DNA from: Cheiracanthium punctorium
Lineage: Eukaryota; Arthropoda; Arachnida; Araneae; Cheiracanthiidae
Assembly (NCBI GenBank): GCA_038373885.1
Contig: JAWZYV010018266.1
Span: 1,417,001-1,481,000, forward strand
Direction: 5' to 3'
DNA: 64,000 bases
Below, piece by piece: positions 22,768-37,634 of this stretch. How positions within the stretch are numbered: position 1 is the first letter of the stretch; each line of letters opens with the position of its first letter. The position numbers and the translations under genes are program-made. The notes beneath the pieces were generated by a model. That model made no database searches. It was not told the DNA's origin and saw nothing but the letters and a program-made list of their open reading frames with translations.

Positions 22768-25061
22768 GTATACTTGCAATCATCAAATATATATAATTTT
22801 CTTATATATGTTTATTTACGATTAATTTAGTCTGAAAACGTTTTTTTAAATCATTATTAAGAAAACTGTACAATATTTCATAATTCCTAATACGTAAAGA
22901 TGCTAGTCAACAAACTTACATAACTTATTTAATTTTATGTCAAAATCTTCGTCAAAAAACGTAATTAGAAAAATGCCCTTGTATTTTACAGTTTCTTCCT
23001 TTCATTACTAGTAAAATGCTTTTCAATAATAGTGCATAGAAAGTACTCTTAGATATTGGCTTCCGCATTATTTTTGAAAAATTAATTAGATTTCAGAAAA
23101 CTAAATAGGAATTTTTGCTCTAATTTTAATACTTTTTGTGTGGATGTAGCATATAATATTTAAACACTATTAATTGGAGCTGTATCTAAAATATTTTCTT
23201 TTGGTGTGTAAACGCTGCTTGAATATTTAAGTTTATATTTGTGGAAAATATTTGAGAGGTTTCAGAGGCTTTTCATTGAGTATTTTATCGTAAAGACGCT
23301 GAATCGACTACTGGCAGAAAAATACCGACGTGTTATACTAAATAAAAATGAATTTTATAAATAAAACGGAAAAAAAAATATTCATGAAGAAGAATGGTAA
23401 AAACCAAATCATTTTCATGGAAAAGAACGATAAAAATAGCAACTGAAAGCAAACTGAATCCAAACATTTTAAACATTTTATATACTATACAATACGTTTA
23501 AATCTCATGAGCAATATGTTTGAAAGCAAAATAATTAGTTTGGTTTCTAGAACTTTATAATACAAGACAGAAATAATTTTAAAGTTGTTTGATCTATTCA
23601 AGTACACATTGTTCTGAGTTTGAAAATAGTTAAAAAAATACTAAGATCTCGATTATTAATCTTACGAATATCGGTTTAATGTTTTTATGCCTATACTGCA
23701 TATTTTGCAGAGCGAAACTCTTCAATTTTCGTCTTAGAAAGACACTCTTACACTGTATATGATGTTTGATGGCATATTTTAACCCTCTCGTCACCCTGAA
23801 CCTCATATGAGGCTCCTACTTCCAATAGAAATATTTAGAGAGAAAACAATGGAATTTAGTATTTTTTTCTTTCAGTGATATCAATATCATTAATTCATGT
23901 AGAAAGTATATGAGGCTCTTAACTATATGCATAAATCGTGCCTAGATTGCAGTACTAGTCAATTTAGATCATTTTTTACAGTTTTCGCTTCATTGTTTCA
24001 GGAGAAAAATTAATAAAATATTTATGCCGCTTTTTTACCATTTTTTTTCTTTTAAGGTAAGTACAGTTTTTTTCTTATTCCTCAACTTTTACATAATATG
24101 TGCATCCCTTTAAATTAATTTTAGCGTAACAAAATGCTTCGAAAATGCAGAAATTATTATTAGAAAAATCTAATATTTATCGACATTAGAAAAAAAAATA
24201 TTTTTGCATGATTTATAATAGTATTTCAGATGCATTAAATGCTAGACAGATTTTTTTCTCGGATTTTTCATAATTCGGTGACGAGAGGGTTAAAAGCATA
24301 GATCGTTTAAAAATTGTTCTTGAATGCTACAACTAATATAATCTTAAAAATAATTATTGTAAATTGAAGTATGTTTTATAAGACTATATTCTATATGTTA
24401 CTTTAAAATCACATTATTAATTTTGAAAAAAATCTTAAAATCACAATATCTTTTTCGTGAGGCATTAGTGTGTACTTCTCGTGCGATAATGACTGCACTA
24501 TAAAACATTAAATATACATTAAGTAGTATCTAAGTTCTAAATCAAGTACATTGTGAAAACATAAGGAATGCTGTAAGTTATGACAACATATAATATTAAA
24601 CGAAACTTTTATGGGCAGATAGTCTACTATTAAACATGAAAGTTATTAAAGTCGCAAAATGATGTAAAGTTTTTTTTTTGTTTTTGTTTTTTAACAAACC
24701 TGTGAAATTTCCATGTCCCATTACTTTTTAAAGAATGAAAGCTCAATCATAGAGAATTCTTGACTTGGATCAGCTTGTAACATTTTAGAGATTCATTACG
24801 TAGTATAATTAAATAAAAGAGTAGTATGTTAAGAAAATTGTTTACAATTTGTCAGTTCAAATTAAGTTTTATTTGAGGAAACCCCCCCCAGAAATTGAGT
24901 TAAACAAAGTTATTTTTACAAAAAAGAGTGTATGCTTGTTACTAGTACAGTTTTCAGAAAAATTACTTAATGCATTTTTCATACTATTTAATAACGGTTA
25001 TGAAAAGGTTATTAACAACAAAAATACTTTGGCACTAACTCTTCGTATTTTCTCTTTGTAG
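22768..25061. other. Gene 1 intron before the terminal exon
   Basis: AT-rich intron; the only recognised feature is the piggyBac-like MITE at 23783-24289. Confidence 0.7.
23783..24289. mobile_element. piggyBac-like MITE, copy 1
   Basis: Inverted termini CCCTCTCGTCACC and GGTGACGAGAGGG, flanked on both sides by TTAA (23779-23782 and 24290-24293), the target site of piggyBac elements. It is 507 bp with no coding capacity and lies in the gene 1 intron. A homologous copy is at 39443-39942. Confidence 0.85.
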
Positions 25062-25156
25062 CCGCCTGTGGATCATTTAATCAGATGATGCCCAACATTC
25101 TTGTAGCTGCATTCTTATTATGGTTTCGAATTTCAAGAAACTTCTCGATTGTGTAA
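25062..25156 (+). CDS. Gene 1, probable terminal exon with hydrophobic C-terminus
   Basis: The acceptor tctctttgtag is followed in phase 1 by 31 codons and a TAA stop. The peptide begins AACGSFNQMMPNILVAAFLL and ends WFRISRNFSIV. Small residues (AACGS) followed by a short hydrophobic core (ILVAAFLLWF) fit either a GPI-attachment signal or a weak membrane anchor, as expected at the end of a lachesin/DIP-type protein. The Arg-Ile-Ser-Arg tail after the core is unusual for a GPI signal. The 3' UTR and polyadenylation site were not determined. A second candidate terminal exon in the same phase lies at 36713-36760. Confidence 0.65.
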
Positions 25157-28100
25157 ATATGACAAAGCTCAACGCCATTTCTTGTTCTTGAAGAAAACGT
25201 TCAAGAAGATAAGGCAATAAAAGTTGTACATGAAAAAAACTGAATGCTGCTAGTCCATATATAGTAGCAATGAGAAGTACTTTTATGAATGGACTAAAGA
25301 AAATGAAATATGTAACACCACCCAAACGGGACATTGTTTTACTATCAATATCGCTAGAAATATCATTAGATTTATATTTTGCCCATGAAAATAACATTAT
25401 GGTAATTCTCTCATTCAGTAAACTTGGAAACAATGCAACAATATTGATAGAAATTGAGATGAAAAGAACACCTTCTTAAATATTATTGCATTTTGAAATA
25501 ACCCATCTGTTTGTACTTTATTTTTTGTCTGAAAGGTTTGTTAAAGTTGACCACTACTTTTATTAGGGATCGTTCTACCAACACAATCATATATAAATAA
25601 ATATAGATATATTCTTTTGCTCCATGAGTAATTATCTAATGCACAAGTTTTGAAACTCAAAATCACGTGAATGATCATGAAATGCGATATTTAATTGATA
25701 TAACGGGAAAAAATGCCGTAGAATGGATACTTGATGCTGAAGAGAAACAGAACTAACGGACCAAAAATGTTCCAATCTACCCATCTATTGGCTCACAGAA
25801 TTTCGAATTTGTTTCATGTTTATTTTTTTATATAAACTATTCTAAAAGGACGAATCTGCATGAATGAAAAATCTTTTTAATGTTTAAATCTTGTGTGGTT
25901 AAAATATAAAAATTTGAAATATCCTTGGTTTTGTTATTTTACAAAATATTCACGGAGTGTACAAAGTCAATCAGTTTAATATAAAATACTTTTAAACAAT
26001 CAAAACGTATTTTTTCTGTAGTAATTCATGTACATTTTACAGAAATTACTTCATTTTATAGATGATCTCTTTAATTTTGATAGTGTGCAATATATCTAAG
26101 TATAATTTCAAATTACATCACATTAATACTTTTTTAAATCACTCAACTTAATTCTAATAACTTAAGAAAAAACTGTTTATTTTTAAAATTATAGAATTTT
26201 GTATCTTGTTTCTGTTAAGTATATTAGCAAATATGCTTAAGACATTACATTTTTTTTCTATGTTTTAGCCTGATGACAATAGAATTACTTTATTATTGTA
26301 TAATTAAAAATTATTATGACCACTGTGACACCATTAATAATATATCATCGAAATCTATTCAAAAAGGCAACATTTTTAATGCACAAAATTAAATATATCA
26401 ATACATATTTATAATATTTATTAAAAAACACTATTGCAATCGAAAAAGATGCAGCCAGTTGCAAGTTTTGTTTCTTTCTCTATAACAAATAATTTAAATG
26501 TAATCATATTTCTAATATTGATAACTAGTCTGCCCAAAATATCTGCCTACTAATTTTAATTGCTTAACTTTTGTATTATCGGTCGCCTTCCTGGACAATA
26601 TTTTTAACCCAATTGTGTAATTCAGTACCAATTACGAAAACATTATTAAACTAGTCAGTTTCTCGTTTCTTTTTTTTGTACTGACATTGTTAACAGAAAT
26701 TTAAAAAGAAATCGCTTTGGGGGAGCAGTACAAAATGATTTTATAATTAGTTTACTTATTTTTAAAAAATAACTTTTATTATGATAGTATATGAGCATTT
26801 TTTCATGTATTATATACTTTTTTAATGCTACAAACTTTGTATATTGTGTTCTTCTTATTCTGAGAGATGCACTTTCACACCATCTTATTTCTTGTTTGTT
26901 ACATACACTCCTTATACAGATTGTTTTTTTAATTAATTGTCCATGCATAAGTTATATACATTTAACGTTACGTGCACTTTTTTTAAATATGTAAACAAAA
27001 TTCTTGCATTTAAAAATTATTCTGGAATAAAATATGCACGTCAGCCACATTCATTATTTATTAAATTCGAAAATCTGCACGAAATCCATAAAAATTTCAT
27101 TCCCGTTTTCCCTGTTATAGGTACCACTTATATTTTAAATTTATTTTAAAAATTTTCAATTTTTACTCAACAGTTTCTCTACATAAGGTATGTCTAAAGA
27201 AGCACGTTCTAACAATATAAAAATTGAGGGTATTCACATTTTCCCATTTGTGTAAAACAAGCTACTTTAATTTATTATTTACTTAGCTTCTGATTAAATA
27301 GCCCATATAGTAGAAACAAATTTTCTTAAAGTACCGTTTAAATATGATTTCCTGCGGCCTGCGGCATTTATCCTATTTAAAAAACATTCTACACTCTGAA
27401 AAGAACTTTGAACAAATGGCCACCAACTCAAACGTCTAAATCTTAATATTGATTAATTTTACTTTCACTAATCACATTTTCGAAATAAAATAGGGTTTGG
27501 AAAACGTAATTGTTCAGATTTTTTAATTATTCAAAAAAGTGTATAAAAGCTTCCAAAAGGAAAGTCTACCCAGTTTTACCCGAACTTTAACACATATCTC
27601 ATGTTTTCTGAAAGAAAAAATGGACTAAATCTATTACACATATCTGCCGTCTAATGTACTTGAAGATTCAATCAAACTTTCTTCTCTCTATTTCTATCAA
27701 GAAAAGTAAGCTTTCCTTCAACCAATTCATAATTCTTCTGAAAGAGTGCTCTCACTTATTAATTTTTTTTTAGAATTTTTCATATTTTTGAATACGAGAG
27801 AACAAGCTCGATCTTACTAATTTATTGTAAATTTTAAAATGTCTCAACAATACTTTGTGTAAATATGTGCCAAGTATGCATGTTATCTTGCTATGTGAAT
27901 CTTAAAAGCCATCATTGTGTAATTCAAAATCATTGTACAGTTATGTAAAATAAATGTCCTTTCTGTCCTTGAGTTTATAATTTTTTTTTAATCATGTTTC
28001 AGTGTGAGGAGTTAGTCTTGTTATACATACCGGCCAGTAAAGACTATTATATGAATGATGTTAAAATCTTAATGTACGAAGCTCATATTAATTTAATACT

Positions 28101-31100
28101 TTAAAATTTATATGATGATCTTATATCTCATCTGTGCTGAACTTTTGCTGTATATTTCGCGTGTTCATATGAGATACCGTCTCAAACTTTAACGCACTTC
28201 TACATGAAACATCAGACGAAAATTATTTCTTGAGACCATGTATGTCATACTTCATTCCTAGAATGATAGATGTCAGAACTAGCTGGAATTGGGTGCGTTA
28301 TGAATGATATTTATAGTCAATTTCAAAAACAATCAAAGTTTGTTCGATAATATTGAAACATATAAACATTATATATTAAAGAATTAATAAATCAATGGAT
28401 ATGGACGATATACAATGAAGACATTAAATTAATATTTGTGTAAATCCATACTATGCTGAGATATTTTGCTCGAGAGGTAATATACAATTTCATAAAAGTA
28501 CAATAATAAACTTTTTGAGGAAAGATTAAGAAATCCAATAAAACATTGTTTTTGATTACCAGTTAAAAATCACTCCACTGGAATTTCCTGCCATACTTTG
28601 CTAATGTTTCATTATATTTTGGTAAAAAAATAATAGTTAAAATAGGGATATTAACAATATTGTCTCACTCGTAAGTTATCGGAGAGTATCACTGGTAAGT
28701 TAAGTTTGTCGGAGAATGAACCATTTCTTATAAAACTAGGCAACGGTTATAATTCCACATTTCTATGTGATTCTGGATTACTTTAAATATGTCGCCCCTT
28801 CTGTGTGAGCATGCTTTATATTACTGTGGTACATTGTACATCTTAAATACATTGTTTTTAAGATAAATACTGCATGTCTTTCTCTAATACAGTCGTGCAT
28901 CCAGCAGTATTATGTTTTGAAAAGCACGTTTAAACATTTTTCTGGTTTGTTTATATTTTATGTATTATTTAATTACATTTTTGTATTTGTTTACACAACA
29001 GGGTGTTACTACATGACTTGTAAAAGAAGAAAAAATTTGAAAACTTTGGGAATACTTCAATACAATTATGGGAGGTTGAATGTTATAGTCGGAAGGGTTT
29101 AAAAGTTAAAATCAAAGATCAAGAAAGGTAAATAATTTCCTTTACTTGAGTTAGATAGATTTTAGATTTACACCAGAGAGACTTTGGCTTTCTTGAATGA
29201 TTTTTGTTTTACATATTTAAATAGTGTGCTAAACTATTTCAAATATCATTCAAACTTTTCCTCTAAATAATAATAGTGAAGATGTAAAATAGCACAGATG
29301 ATAAGAATAATAATTTAAAAATGTTTGATCTAAAGTATAAATAGTTCTTTTTTCTTTTTTTTTCACAAAAAATAGTTACAAGAAAATGAAAATCGATTGA
29401 AACTTTCATTTCTTTCTTTTTATTAATAAATACTAGAAAATTTTAACGTATTTGAGAAGTTAATTTGTAAGTATTTTTATCGAATATTTTTATTACTATT
29501 TTAGGATTCGAAATTTATTTTATTTTTTATTGATATATTTATTTAAATTTTAAATAATGCTATGGCAGAACATAAGCCAATTATACTTCAAAATGCAATA
29601 TTCCAATGAGTCCTTTCCATGTTATTTGTCAAAACGAAATTGTTCAAAAATATGAAACAGAAATAAATCGAGCTTATACTTTTTTTTTTAATTTTCCTTT
29701 CTTTATTTCTCTCCCAATCAAAGAGGTTTCTTTCTTATCACTGTGTGTTTCACATACACCATTACTCTTCAGAATACATTGCTAAAGAGGTGATTCCGAA
29801 ATTTAAAAAGGTGAAAAAAGCTCCACAAAGGAGTAGGAAAAGTTGAGAGAGAGAGATAGAGAAGGAGGGAAAAAAATGCGAAATAAATAAAATAAAAAAA
29901 GCAATTAAGCGAAAGAGAGCGGGAGGAAAACTACGAACTGCCAGCTTTCGCACTTCCCATATGCCCCGTCTATGCAAATACAACATTGAATGGAGAGCAT
30001 TTATATCGGAACTTTTATATCGTGTGAAAAGAGGGGGAGGCAGAGGGAACTTTTCGCGAGGGTGTGTTGCTTGGGAACATAAGCAGGAGGTGAAAAAAAA
30101 AGCAAGCATATATAAGATTTTCAAGCCCGGCATTAATTCCGAAGGGATTTTCGAGAAGACGAAGAATGGTTCCGCTTTAGTGATTTCTTAGAGGAAGATG
30201 AAAAGAGATTTTCGGAGATGGGGGGGGGGTCTCTACTACCCTCGCCAATGGAAAATAGTGTGTGTGTGTGTGTAGGAAAAGAGAGAGAAGCTGAATTTAA
30301 TTTTGAGCGAAGTGGCGCTTTCCAAGATTTGTCGATTACGTTCTGACGATAAAATTATATCTAAGAGCAAAGGGAGACGGGGCGGGTTGGGGAGAACCGT
30401 TTTAGATTGTTTAGTGATGTGATGTTTTATGAAGAAAAGAGCGTGCCGTAAGAGTCTGGCAGTGTTTCGTGCATCTGGTCAAGATTTCTTTCTGGTTCTG
30501 TTGATTAGCATGTGCGTATCGGGAAGACTAAATGAGAAGAATTATTTATAATGCAAATATAAATGATAGAATATAAATTCGATATGACTGAAAATAAAAA
30601 ATCTTTATTTTAGGTAAATGTTTTTCAAGCATTCGATCGAAACGTCAAATTTAGTGCACAGCTACACATGGGTGCTCTAAATTCTGAGTTAAATAACACG
30701 TTGATTCTAAATTAGAGAAATGTCCTGCTAGTGCGTAAACATTATCTCTTTAAGTTATCTCTTATACGCTGATTGAATTAAATGTTTATCAGAATTACAC
30801 TTATTATGTTATAATACTAATGTTTATGTTATAATATTAATGAATATTTCTTGTTGAAAAAAACGCACATATAGCAACTTCAAAATTTGATGATAAGAGT
30901 GAGAGTCAGTTATATCTTTCAAAACGTACTTTACTACCATTAATTTTTAAAACTGCAAAATATATGCAAGATTCTTGTATATTTAAAATGATCAAATAGA
31001 GTGAAATTGTGATAATTATCATATTAAGAATGCGCAAATGAAGAGTGACAATTAAAAATGTTCAGCACTTTTCTGGGCAACTGTTTCGTCTCTTTATTTA

Positions 31101-34100
31101 ATTAATTAGTGTAATATGGTTATCTTAAATTTTCGTTTTTATGGTAAATTCAGATTAATAATGAAATGATTTGTTTGATAAAATAAATAAAAGAAATTGT
31201 CATTCAATTTTTAGGATATTTGTAAAGCAGATATAATTTCTGTATAAATATATCCATTATAATTGCTTTTATAAAAGGAAAGATAATTATTTAAATAAAT
31301 AAAAACACGTTATAAATATAAATATTTTACTTTTATTCTTTAGAATTTATTACAAACCAAACACATTTAAAAAAAACGGATTCTTTAAATAGAATTTTTA
31401 AAGTTCACTAATGTGCCTAATTTAGAGTAATCTTAAAACTAATGTGAGAATAATTTATTCCGAAAATTTGAAACTTATAAAGTAATTCATTTCTTTTATT
31501 AATCCCCCATTAAAAGGCAGAATTTTCGACCGATTGTTTTCATAATGTTAGGAAAATTTAAAATGTGGAAACAGAAAATACATTGTAATAATGAAAAAAT
31601 TAATATTCTACTATTTTTTCATTCAAAAAATTACATTTTCACTGCAGAAAACATAGAAAAAAACATAAAAAAGCTACTGATTGCTTCATTTAATTTGATT
31701 ATTATTTTTTTATATTAGCGTAAATTTCTAAACCGATTCGCTTAACGGCATCAGAATCATTTTTAAAGGTGGGCGGTTAAAAAAAATCAATTTACAGCTA
31801 AGTTAATCCAAGAAATAGATCAAATTTTAAACTAAAAAAAATTGTTTCTGTCTTACTATGAAGATGTAGTTCAAACTTTCATGATAATTATTGTAATATC
31901 AAATGAGATACCCTCTTTCTGATAAATGCGATATTGAAAAAAACCTTTCTACGAATCCGGAAATAAAATTATTTCCGTTTTACTTTTCTTTATTAATTTT
32001 TGTGCATGAATGTAGAAAAACTCCATACTTATTGAATGAACTATACTTTGTGATACTTTCGAAACAGAAAAATTTTAGAACCGAGAAAATATTCATAGGT
32101 TAAAAAAGTCACAGATATTGAAACCAGATACTCTTATTTTATTATTATTAATCTTTTTTTGTTACCATTATATCTAAAGACATTAAAATGAAAGTGAAAC
32201 ATTCAGATTTTAAAATTGGCTAGATTTTTCTCATTAAATCTAAATACATCTTTCAATTAAGCTGTGGTTTTTCCTACGTATAAACTTAGATTCAAATTTG
32301 CTTTGAAACCACATGATAATGCGAGATGCTATAGAATTTGAAAATTTCTGACAACTTTGACGGTTTTATAAAGAATTTTACATTTGCTATAATTTTTTCT
32401 GTGTTTTTTGTTATTGCGATACATTCAGTGAGAGGTATTTTAAGAAGACTTCTATAAATGTGCAGATTTACATAAAACAATTAGTGAAAAAAATTTAATC
32501 ATAAACTATTTAAAAAAACATGAAATATAACTCATATTGTACTGTAGACTACATTTATATTTTTATGTAAAGTTTTATAAAATCTTAAGTACACAAAAAT
32601 AAAGGATTTAGGATAAAAAAGTTGTTTTAAACTATCTTTTATTAGGTTTTTATTTATTTATTTTCTATTAAGAAAAACTCATTTTTATAAAGAAATTATT
32701 AGTTATTTAATTTATATTTTAAATATCTGAATTGTACAATCGACAATAAAAATATTTTAATGAAATCTGTACATCTATACAGCAATGACTAAAAATAAGC
32801 ATCCGATTGAGAGACTTGTAGAAGAATTTTACTTAAACTCAAAACTGATACATTTTAATTTCAATTGAACCTACAGGAAATGCATTTTTCAAATTACATG
32901 TTGTGCCTTGCAATAATCATTTACTTTAATCTTTATTGTAAGGTGTACTTAATGCAAGAAGTACTCAAGATTATACTTAATGTGTGTATGCAAGACCGTA
33001 ATATGAATTAAGAAAGGTTATTAGAAAATTGAAAGAAATATTGCCTGATTTCATACAAATCTTTAGTTTAAATAAATATAAAGGTTTTCCGTTCAATTTT
33101 TGCTAAAACTCTTAGGTTCTTTCTTTCACTAAACATGGAAAAACAACAACAAAAAAACGAATATATTACAAATTAAATTTTGAAATTGTTTATGCCTTGA
33201 GTAAAATGTCATTGCAGAACGCTAATCCAGTTTTTGTCGTTTTTTTATACAAATTGTTTTAATATAATGTATAAAAGTTAAGACATTTAATTTTATGTTT
33301 AAAATATATTTTATGCAGAGTGTTTGGAACATAACATATGTATTTAAGCATCTTGTTACACATTTTCTTACTTGCACAAATGAATATCTTTTTCTTCTAT
33401 TATTACCTATGATTTTACTCCTTTGTATGAAAACTCTGCAAAAAGCATTTAGCTAAAAAGCATGACTAAATGTTGCACTTTTAAGAACAAATTTATTGGC
33501 ATCATATATTTAACCACTAAATGAGTTCATGGTGTTAGTCTTATTTTTAATTATTCTACTTAACATTAAAAAAATAAACATCATGTTTAATTATGCATAA
33601 GAACGAATGAAATAGTCAGTGAATAATATTTATTGAAAATTATGTGACATTACACTACTAAATTATGTAACAAATTTCAGATTATATGTTAAGTTAGCAT
33701 TTTTGTAATTTACCAAAAGGATAAGGCAATACAGTTATTATAACGACTATAATATGCAGATATAGCACATTAAGAACACAATTTAAATATTTTTGAAATT
33801 TTTAAATATACATAGAAACATATTTAATTATCAAAAGTGTTTTTATCATGAGTTACGCTTTTACGATTAGTCTATCTTTATTTTTATCATGTATGAAACA
33901 TTAAAAATAATCATATTTAATAGTAATTTCTTTTCATGTAGTAGAGCAAATGTAATGCATCCAAGAAAAATATATCATTAATAATACGTTGTATTTATTT
34001 AAATTAATAAGTGAACGAAATACATTTTACTCAGAGCCAAAAAATCTATTACATTATAATGACATAAAACATACAAATTATAGTTATAACTATGCAGTAT

Positions 34101-36803
34101 TTGTGTGTCTGTGCATGTGTGTGTGTGCGTGAGTGTTGTAACAGAAAAAGGAGACTGATATAGAGAAAGAAACGCTTAATTTCTTTCAAAAAGATTTTAT
34201 TAAATATAACTGATGTGCATGGCAAATCTTAATTTTACAACATTTGAACTAAGAAAATTAATGGAGATACAGTGAGCAGCAAATAATTTTACATATATGT
34301 ACATAAACACTTCATTGCAACATCTTACTTCAGTCTAGATGTATATTTTACATTGTTTTAGAATATTAAATATTTATTTCTAAAAAGATAATAATAAAGC
34401 CTGGCTGTTATTTGGTTTTGAACATAAAATCCCCATTAAATATTAGATAATTAAAAAATGCCTCTGCGGTTGAATTTCGAATTGGAAATTTATTGATTCA
34501 AAAAAATTAATTTTGAATTTAAAAATCAATTTTTAAGCCAAAAAAAAAAATTGTTGTTTAAAATACGATTACTATCATCATTTATGAATGAAACTATTTT
34601 ACTAAATTGCTTATATGTAAATTAAAATTATACTTTTCTTTTTATATAATCTGCTTTTAACATTAAATAATCAAAATATATGTTCAGTACAAAATATTTA
34701 TATATACGAGCCAAATTCTTAATATTCGGTGAAATAAATTTACATGATTTTGGTTGCTTGTTTGTTTCAAAAAAGTGTCCTAATTCTTTACTTATTCTAT
34801 ACAAATTTATAGTAAAATGCATGTAAAATATATTTGTGCACTGTTAACAGTATTTTTCAATTTTACAATGCACAGAATAATTATTTTTGGCAACATCAAT
34901 TTATCATAGAATAGACTGAAGACAAAAACACTCCCGTGATTACGAAATTTCAACAATTTACTTTGTTCATTATTTTTCATTCCTAGGATTCTTATCTATA
35001 CTAGAATCGAATATAATTACTTCTGTAAAGAAAAAAAAATCAATGTGTGCAATCGCCTAAAATAAAATGTAAAATATTTGTAATGTTAAATATATATTTT
35101 GTAAAAGAGATAAAGATATTTTTTTCTTTTCTGTTTTAGAAGATTCGTTAAATATTTTTGTAATTTAAAAAATTGCTCAGTATGGTAACAAACTTTGTCT
35201 TATGAGAATAAATTTCATCTAATTCAAAATTCACAAACTTAAAAATAGTTTATAGTTTAAAAAATGAAGAAATATATAAAATTTAAGAGCGAAATCTAGA
35301 TGATGAATTACACTGATAAAACTATATTAATTATAAATCGTTGAAAATACATATCACTTCCTGTTTTCAAATGATAACATAATTTGTCGTCTTTTAACGT
35401 TTGATAAATAAAAAACAATGACACAAATTCTTTCACAAAACATTATCAGCACATGTTTGAGTCATCGGACGTCAATACACCCTTTAGGGTATTATTTTGC
35501 TTTCTTGGCACTCAAATGGAAAACTCACACTTTTCCACATAACATTAATGAGTTTTTTTTTTCTTTCTTGTAATCCATGTACACTTTATGTCCACCGGTT
35601 AAGTAATTACAAATATAATCTAAACTGGCAAAAGATTTATGTCTTGTTTGAAATAGTAATAGCATAATAATAGTCAGCAAAAATTCTGAGTGTTGAAATA
35701 ATACTTGAATCACATAAGAAATTTAACAAAAAGAAATTTAATTAATATAAAAGCATTTTCAATGAAGCTAAATATATATGATAATTTAATAAACTATTTC
35801 TCCTAAGGATTACACGATTTTAAAAATGACTTCACTGTACAAGATTAACTAAAACTAAAATATTGTTGAATATTACAAATTTTGTCTAATGTTCTTCGTT
35901 TCATACTAAATATCTAAGAAAGCAAATATTACTTTTTCGATCAATTTTATTTTAATTTATGTTTAGCATTTTGTATTTCTCAAAAAAAGCATGAAAAGAG
36001 GAAGTTTTGATAAAAGTAACCAAAAAGAATCTATGTAATATGCAACGTGGCAAAGTCAACTTTTCATTTAATCACACTGCTTGTTTTTTTATCTTAATAA
36101 AGAAATAAAGCTGTAATTTTTTAACAATTTAGTGTATACATAATTATAGATTAATAGTTTGACGATTATATAAGCTTGAAAATTGGTGGCTAGTTATAAT
36201 GATTAAATGAAATTGAAAGCTAATTTTCGGTTTAAGCGGTAAGATAAATATTTTTGATTCAATTATTCGTATGTTAACTTTGAAAGGAATGCATTTTATT
36301 AATTATTATTATAAATGTCACAGAATTTTACATAAAACAAAGTTTCAAAATTACTACATAAAATTTAATTTTATCTAGGTGAACAACTAACCAAGAAAGA
36401 GCAAAATAGAATCAAAATACCCCCAAAAAGCATAAATTAGAGTTAATTTATTACATAATTTTCAATAATTACTTACAGTATTTTTTCAGCATTTGCTTAT
36501 AAGTTACATGCTTTGAAAATTGGTTTAAGCAACATATTTATAAATCAGGCAGACATAAACCTTTTTTAGCTTAGATTTCAAGTATAATATGTACTCCGTT
36601 TTCAAAAGTGATAGGTATTTGCTGGCAACACTCCATATCACTTTTATTAAGTTTTATTTATGAATATCTTCTCTTTTTCTATACCCGCTCCTCATTCTTA
36701 ATTCAATTCACAGGTGGCGCTGCTGTACATTTGTTCCTCATATTTATTTTACCAAGGTGAGTCTGAATCAGCGCATACACTTTCCTGTTTGGCTCATAAC
36801 TCG
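25157..36803. other. Region between the two convergent genes
   Basis: 11.6 kb of AT-rich DNA between the stop codons, which must contain the 3' UTRs of both genes. It is largely free of recognisable mobile elements, unlike the flanks. The exception in composition is the GC-richer block at about 29760-30540. No coding gene is supported. Confidence 0.7.
36743..36748 (-). terminator. Candidate polyadenylation signal of gene 2
   Basis: AATAAA on the minus strand about 55 nt downstream of the gene 2 stop codon. Its position fits a short 3' UTR, but AATAAA is common in such AT-rich DNA. Confidence 0.35.
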
Positions 36804-36883
36804 TTAATTACAAAAGAAAGCCAAGTATAGGACAACTTGTAGAAGAAATATTGAACACTCAAATAAGGACGCATTGTTTGGTT
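36804..36883 (-). CDS. Gene 2, terminal exon with GPI-signal-like tail
   Basis: A very strong acceptor (a T-rich tract ending tttttttcag) is followed in phase 1 by 25 codons and a TAA stop. With the G from the upstream exon it reads EPNNASLFECSIFLLQVVLY and then LAFFCN. A polar segment with small residues (NNAS) followed by about 17 mostly hydrophobic residues at the extreme C-terminus fits a GPI-attachment signal, as in lachesin and DIP proteins. NAS is also a sequon. An AATAAA on the minus strand at 36743-36748 lies about 55 nt past the stop and may be its polyadenylation signal. The exon was chosen on splice site, phase and tail, not on direct homology. Confidence 0.75.
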
Positions 36884-37634
36884 CTGAAAAAAAAAGTAAA
36901 ATAAAAATTAATGACAAATTAAAATAACTCTACATTATATTATTCATATTGAATTTGATACTGCTAAACTTATATAGTAGAAAAGTATAAACAAAAATGC
37001 ATATACTGCTTTTTTTTTTAGTTTCTTCCTTTTTCCCATCCATAATCTGTAATTTTCATTCTTCATACTCATAATAGCATAAATATGAAACTTCAAATAG
37101 TGTAATGCGAGCAAAAGTTTAAATATTTGAAAAATAAATAAATAAATACAGAGTACCTAGATTAAGAAGCACGATAAAAAACAGTATTTATAATTATCCA
37201 TATAGTCCAACAAATTAATATTCTTCTCTTCATAACCAAAAGACTAATTAAAAAATAAAAGGAATACTGTATTTAACGTTTAAAACTTACTAAATATTAT
37301 TTATTAATATTTATGAAAAGAAATACTGATATGACAAATAACTAAATATTATTTATTACTATTTATGAAATACTGTTTTTAAATTATCCATATTGCATAA
37401 AGTTACTAATGCGGTTACTAATAAAGTTACTTGATTATAACCTCAAACAAGTTGTTGATGTTGGAACCCGCACAAATTTCCAAATTTGTTGGAATAAGTA
37501 TTTTTTTCCTCTCACAAATTATGTTTACTCATGCACGACTTTATTTATTCATCTTCCCAGAAATATTTATATGTGTACAGATACATCTCATTTGGAATTA
37601 TACAGTTCTATACACATACAAATATCACATAGAT

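Noticed and set aside
25077..25433. 118-codon minus-strand open frame
   Set aside because: It overlaps the gene 1 terminal exon in antisense, has no splice context or domain, and looks like AT-rich chance sequence.
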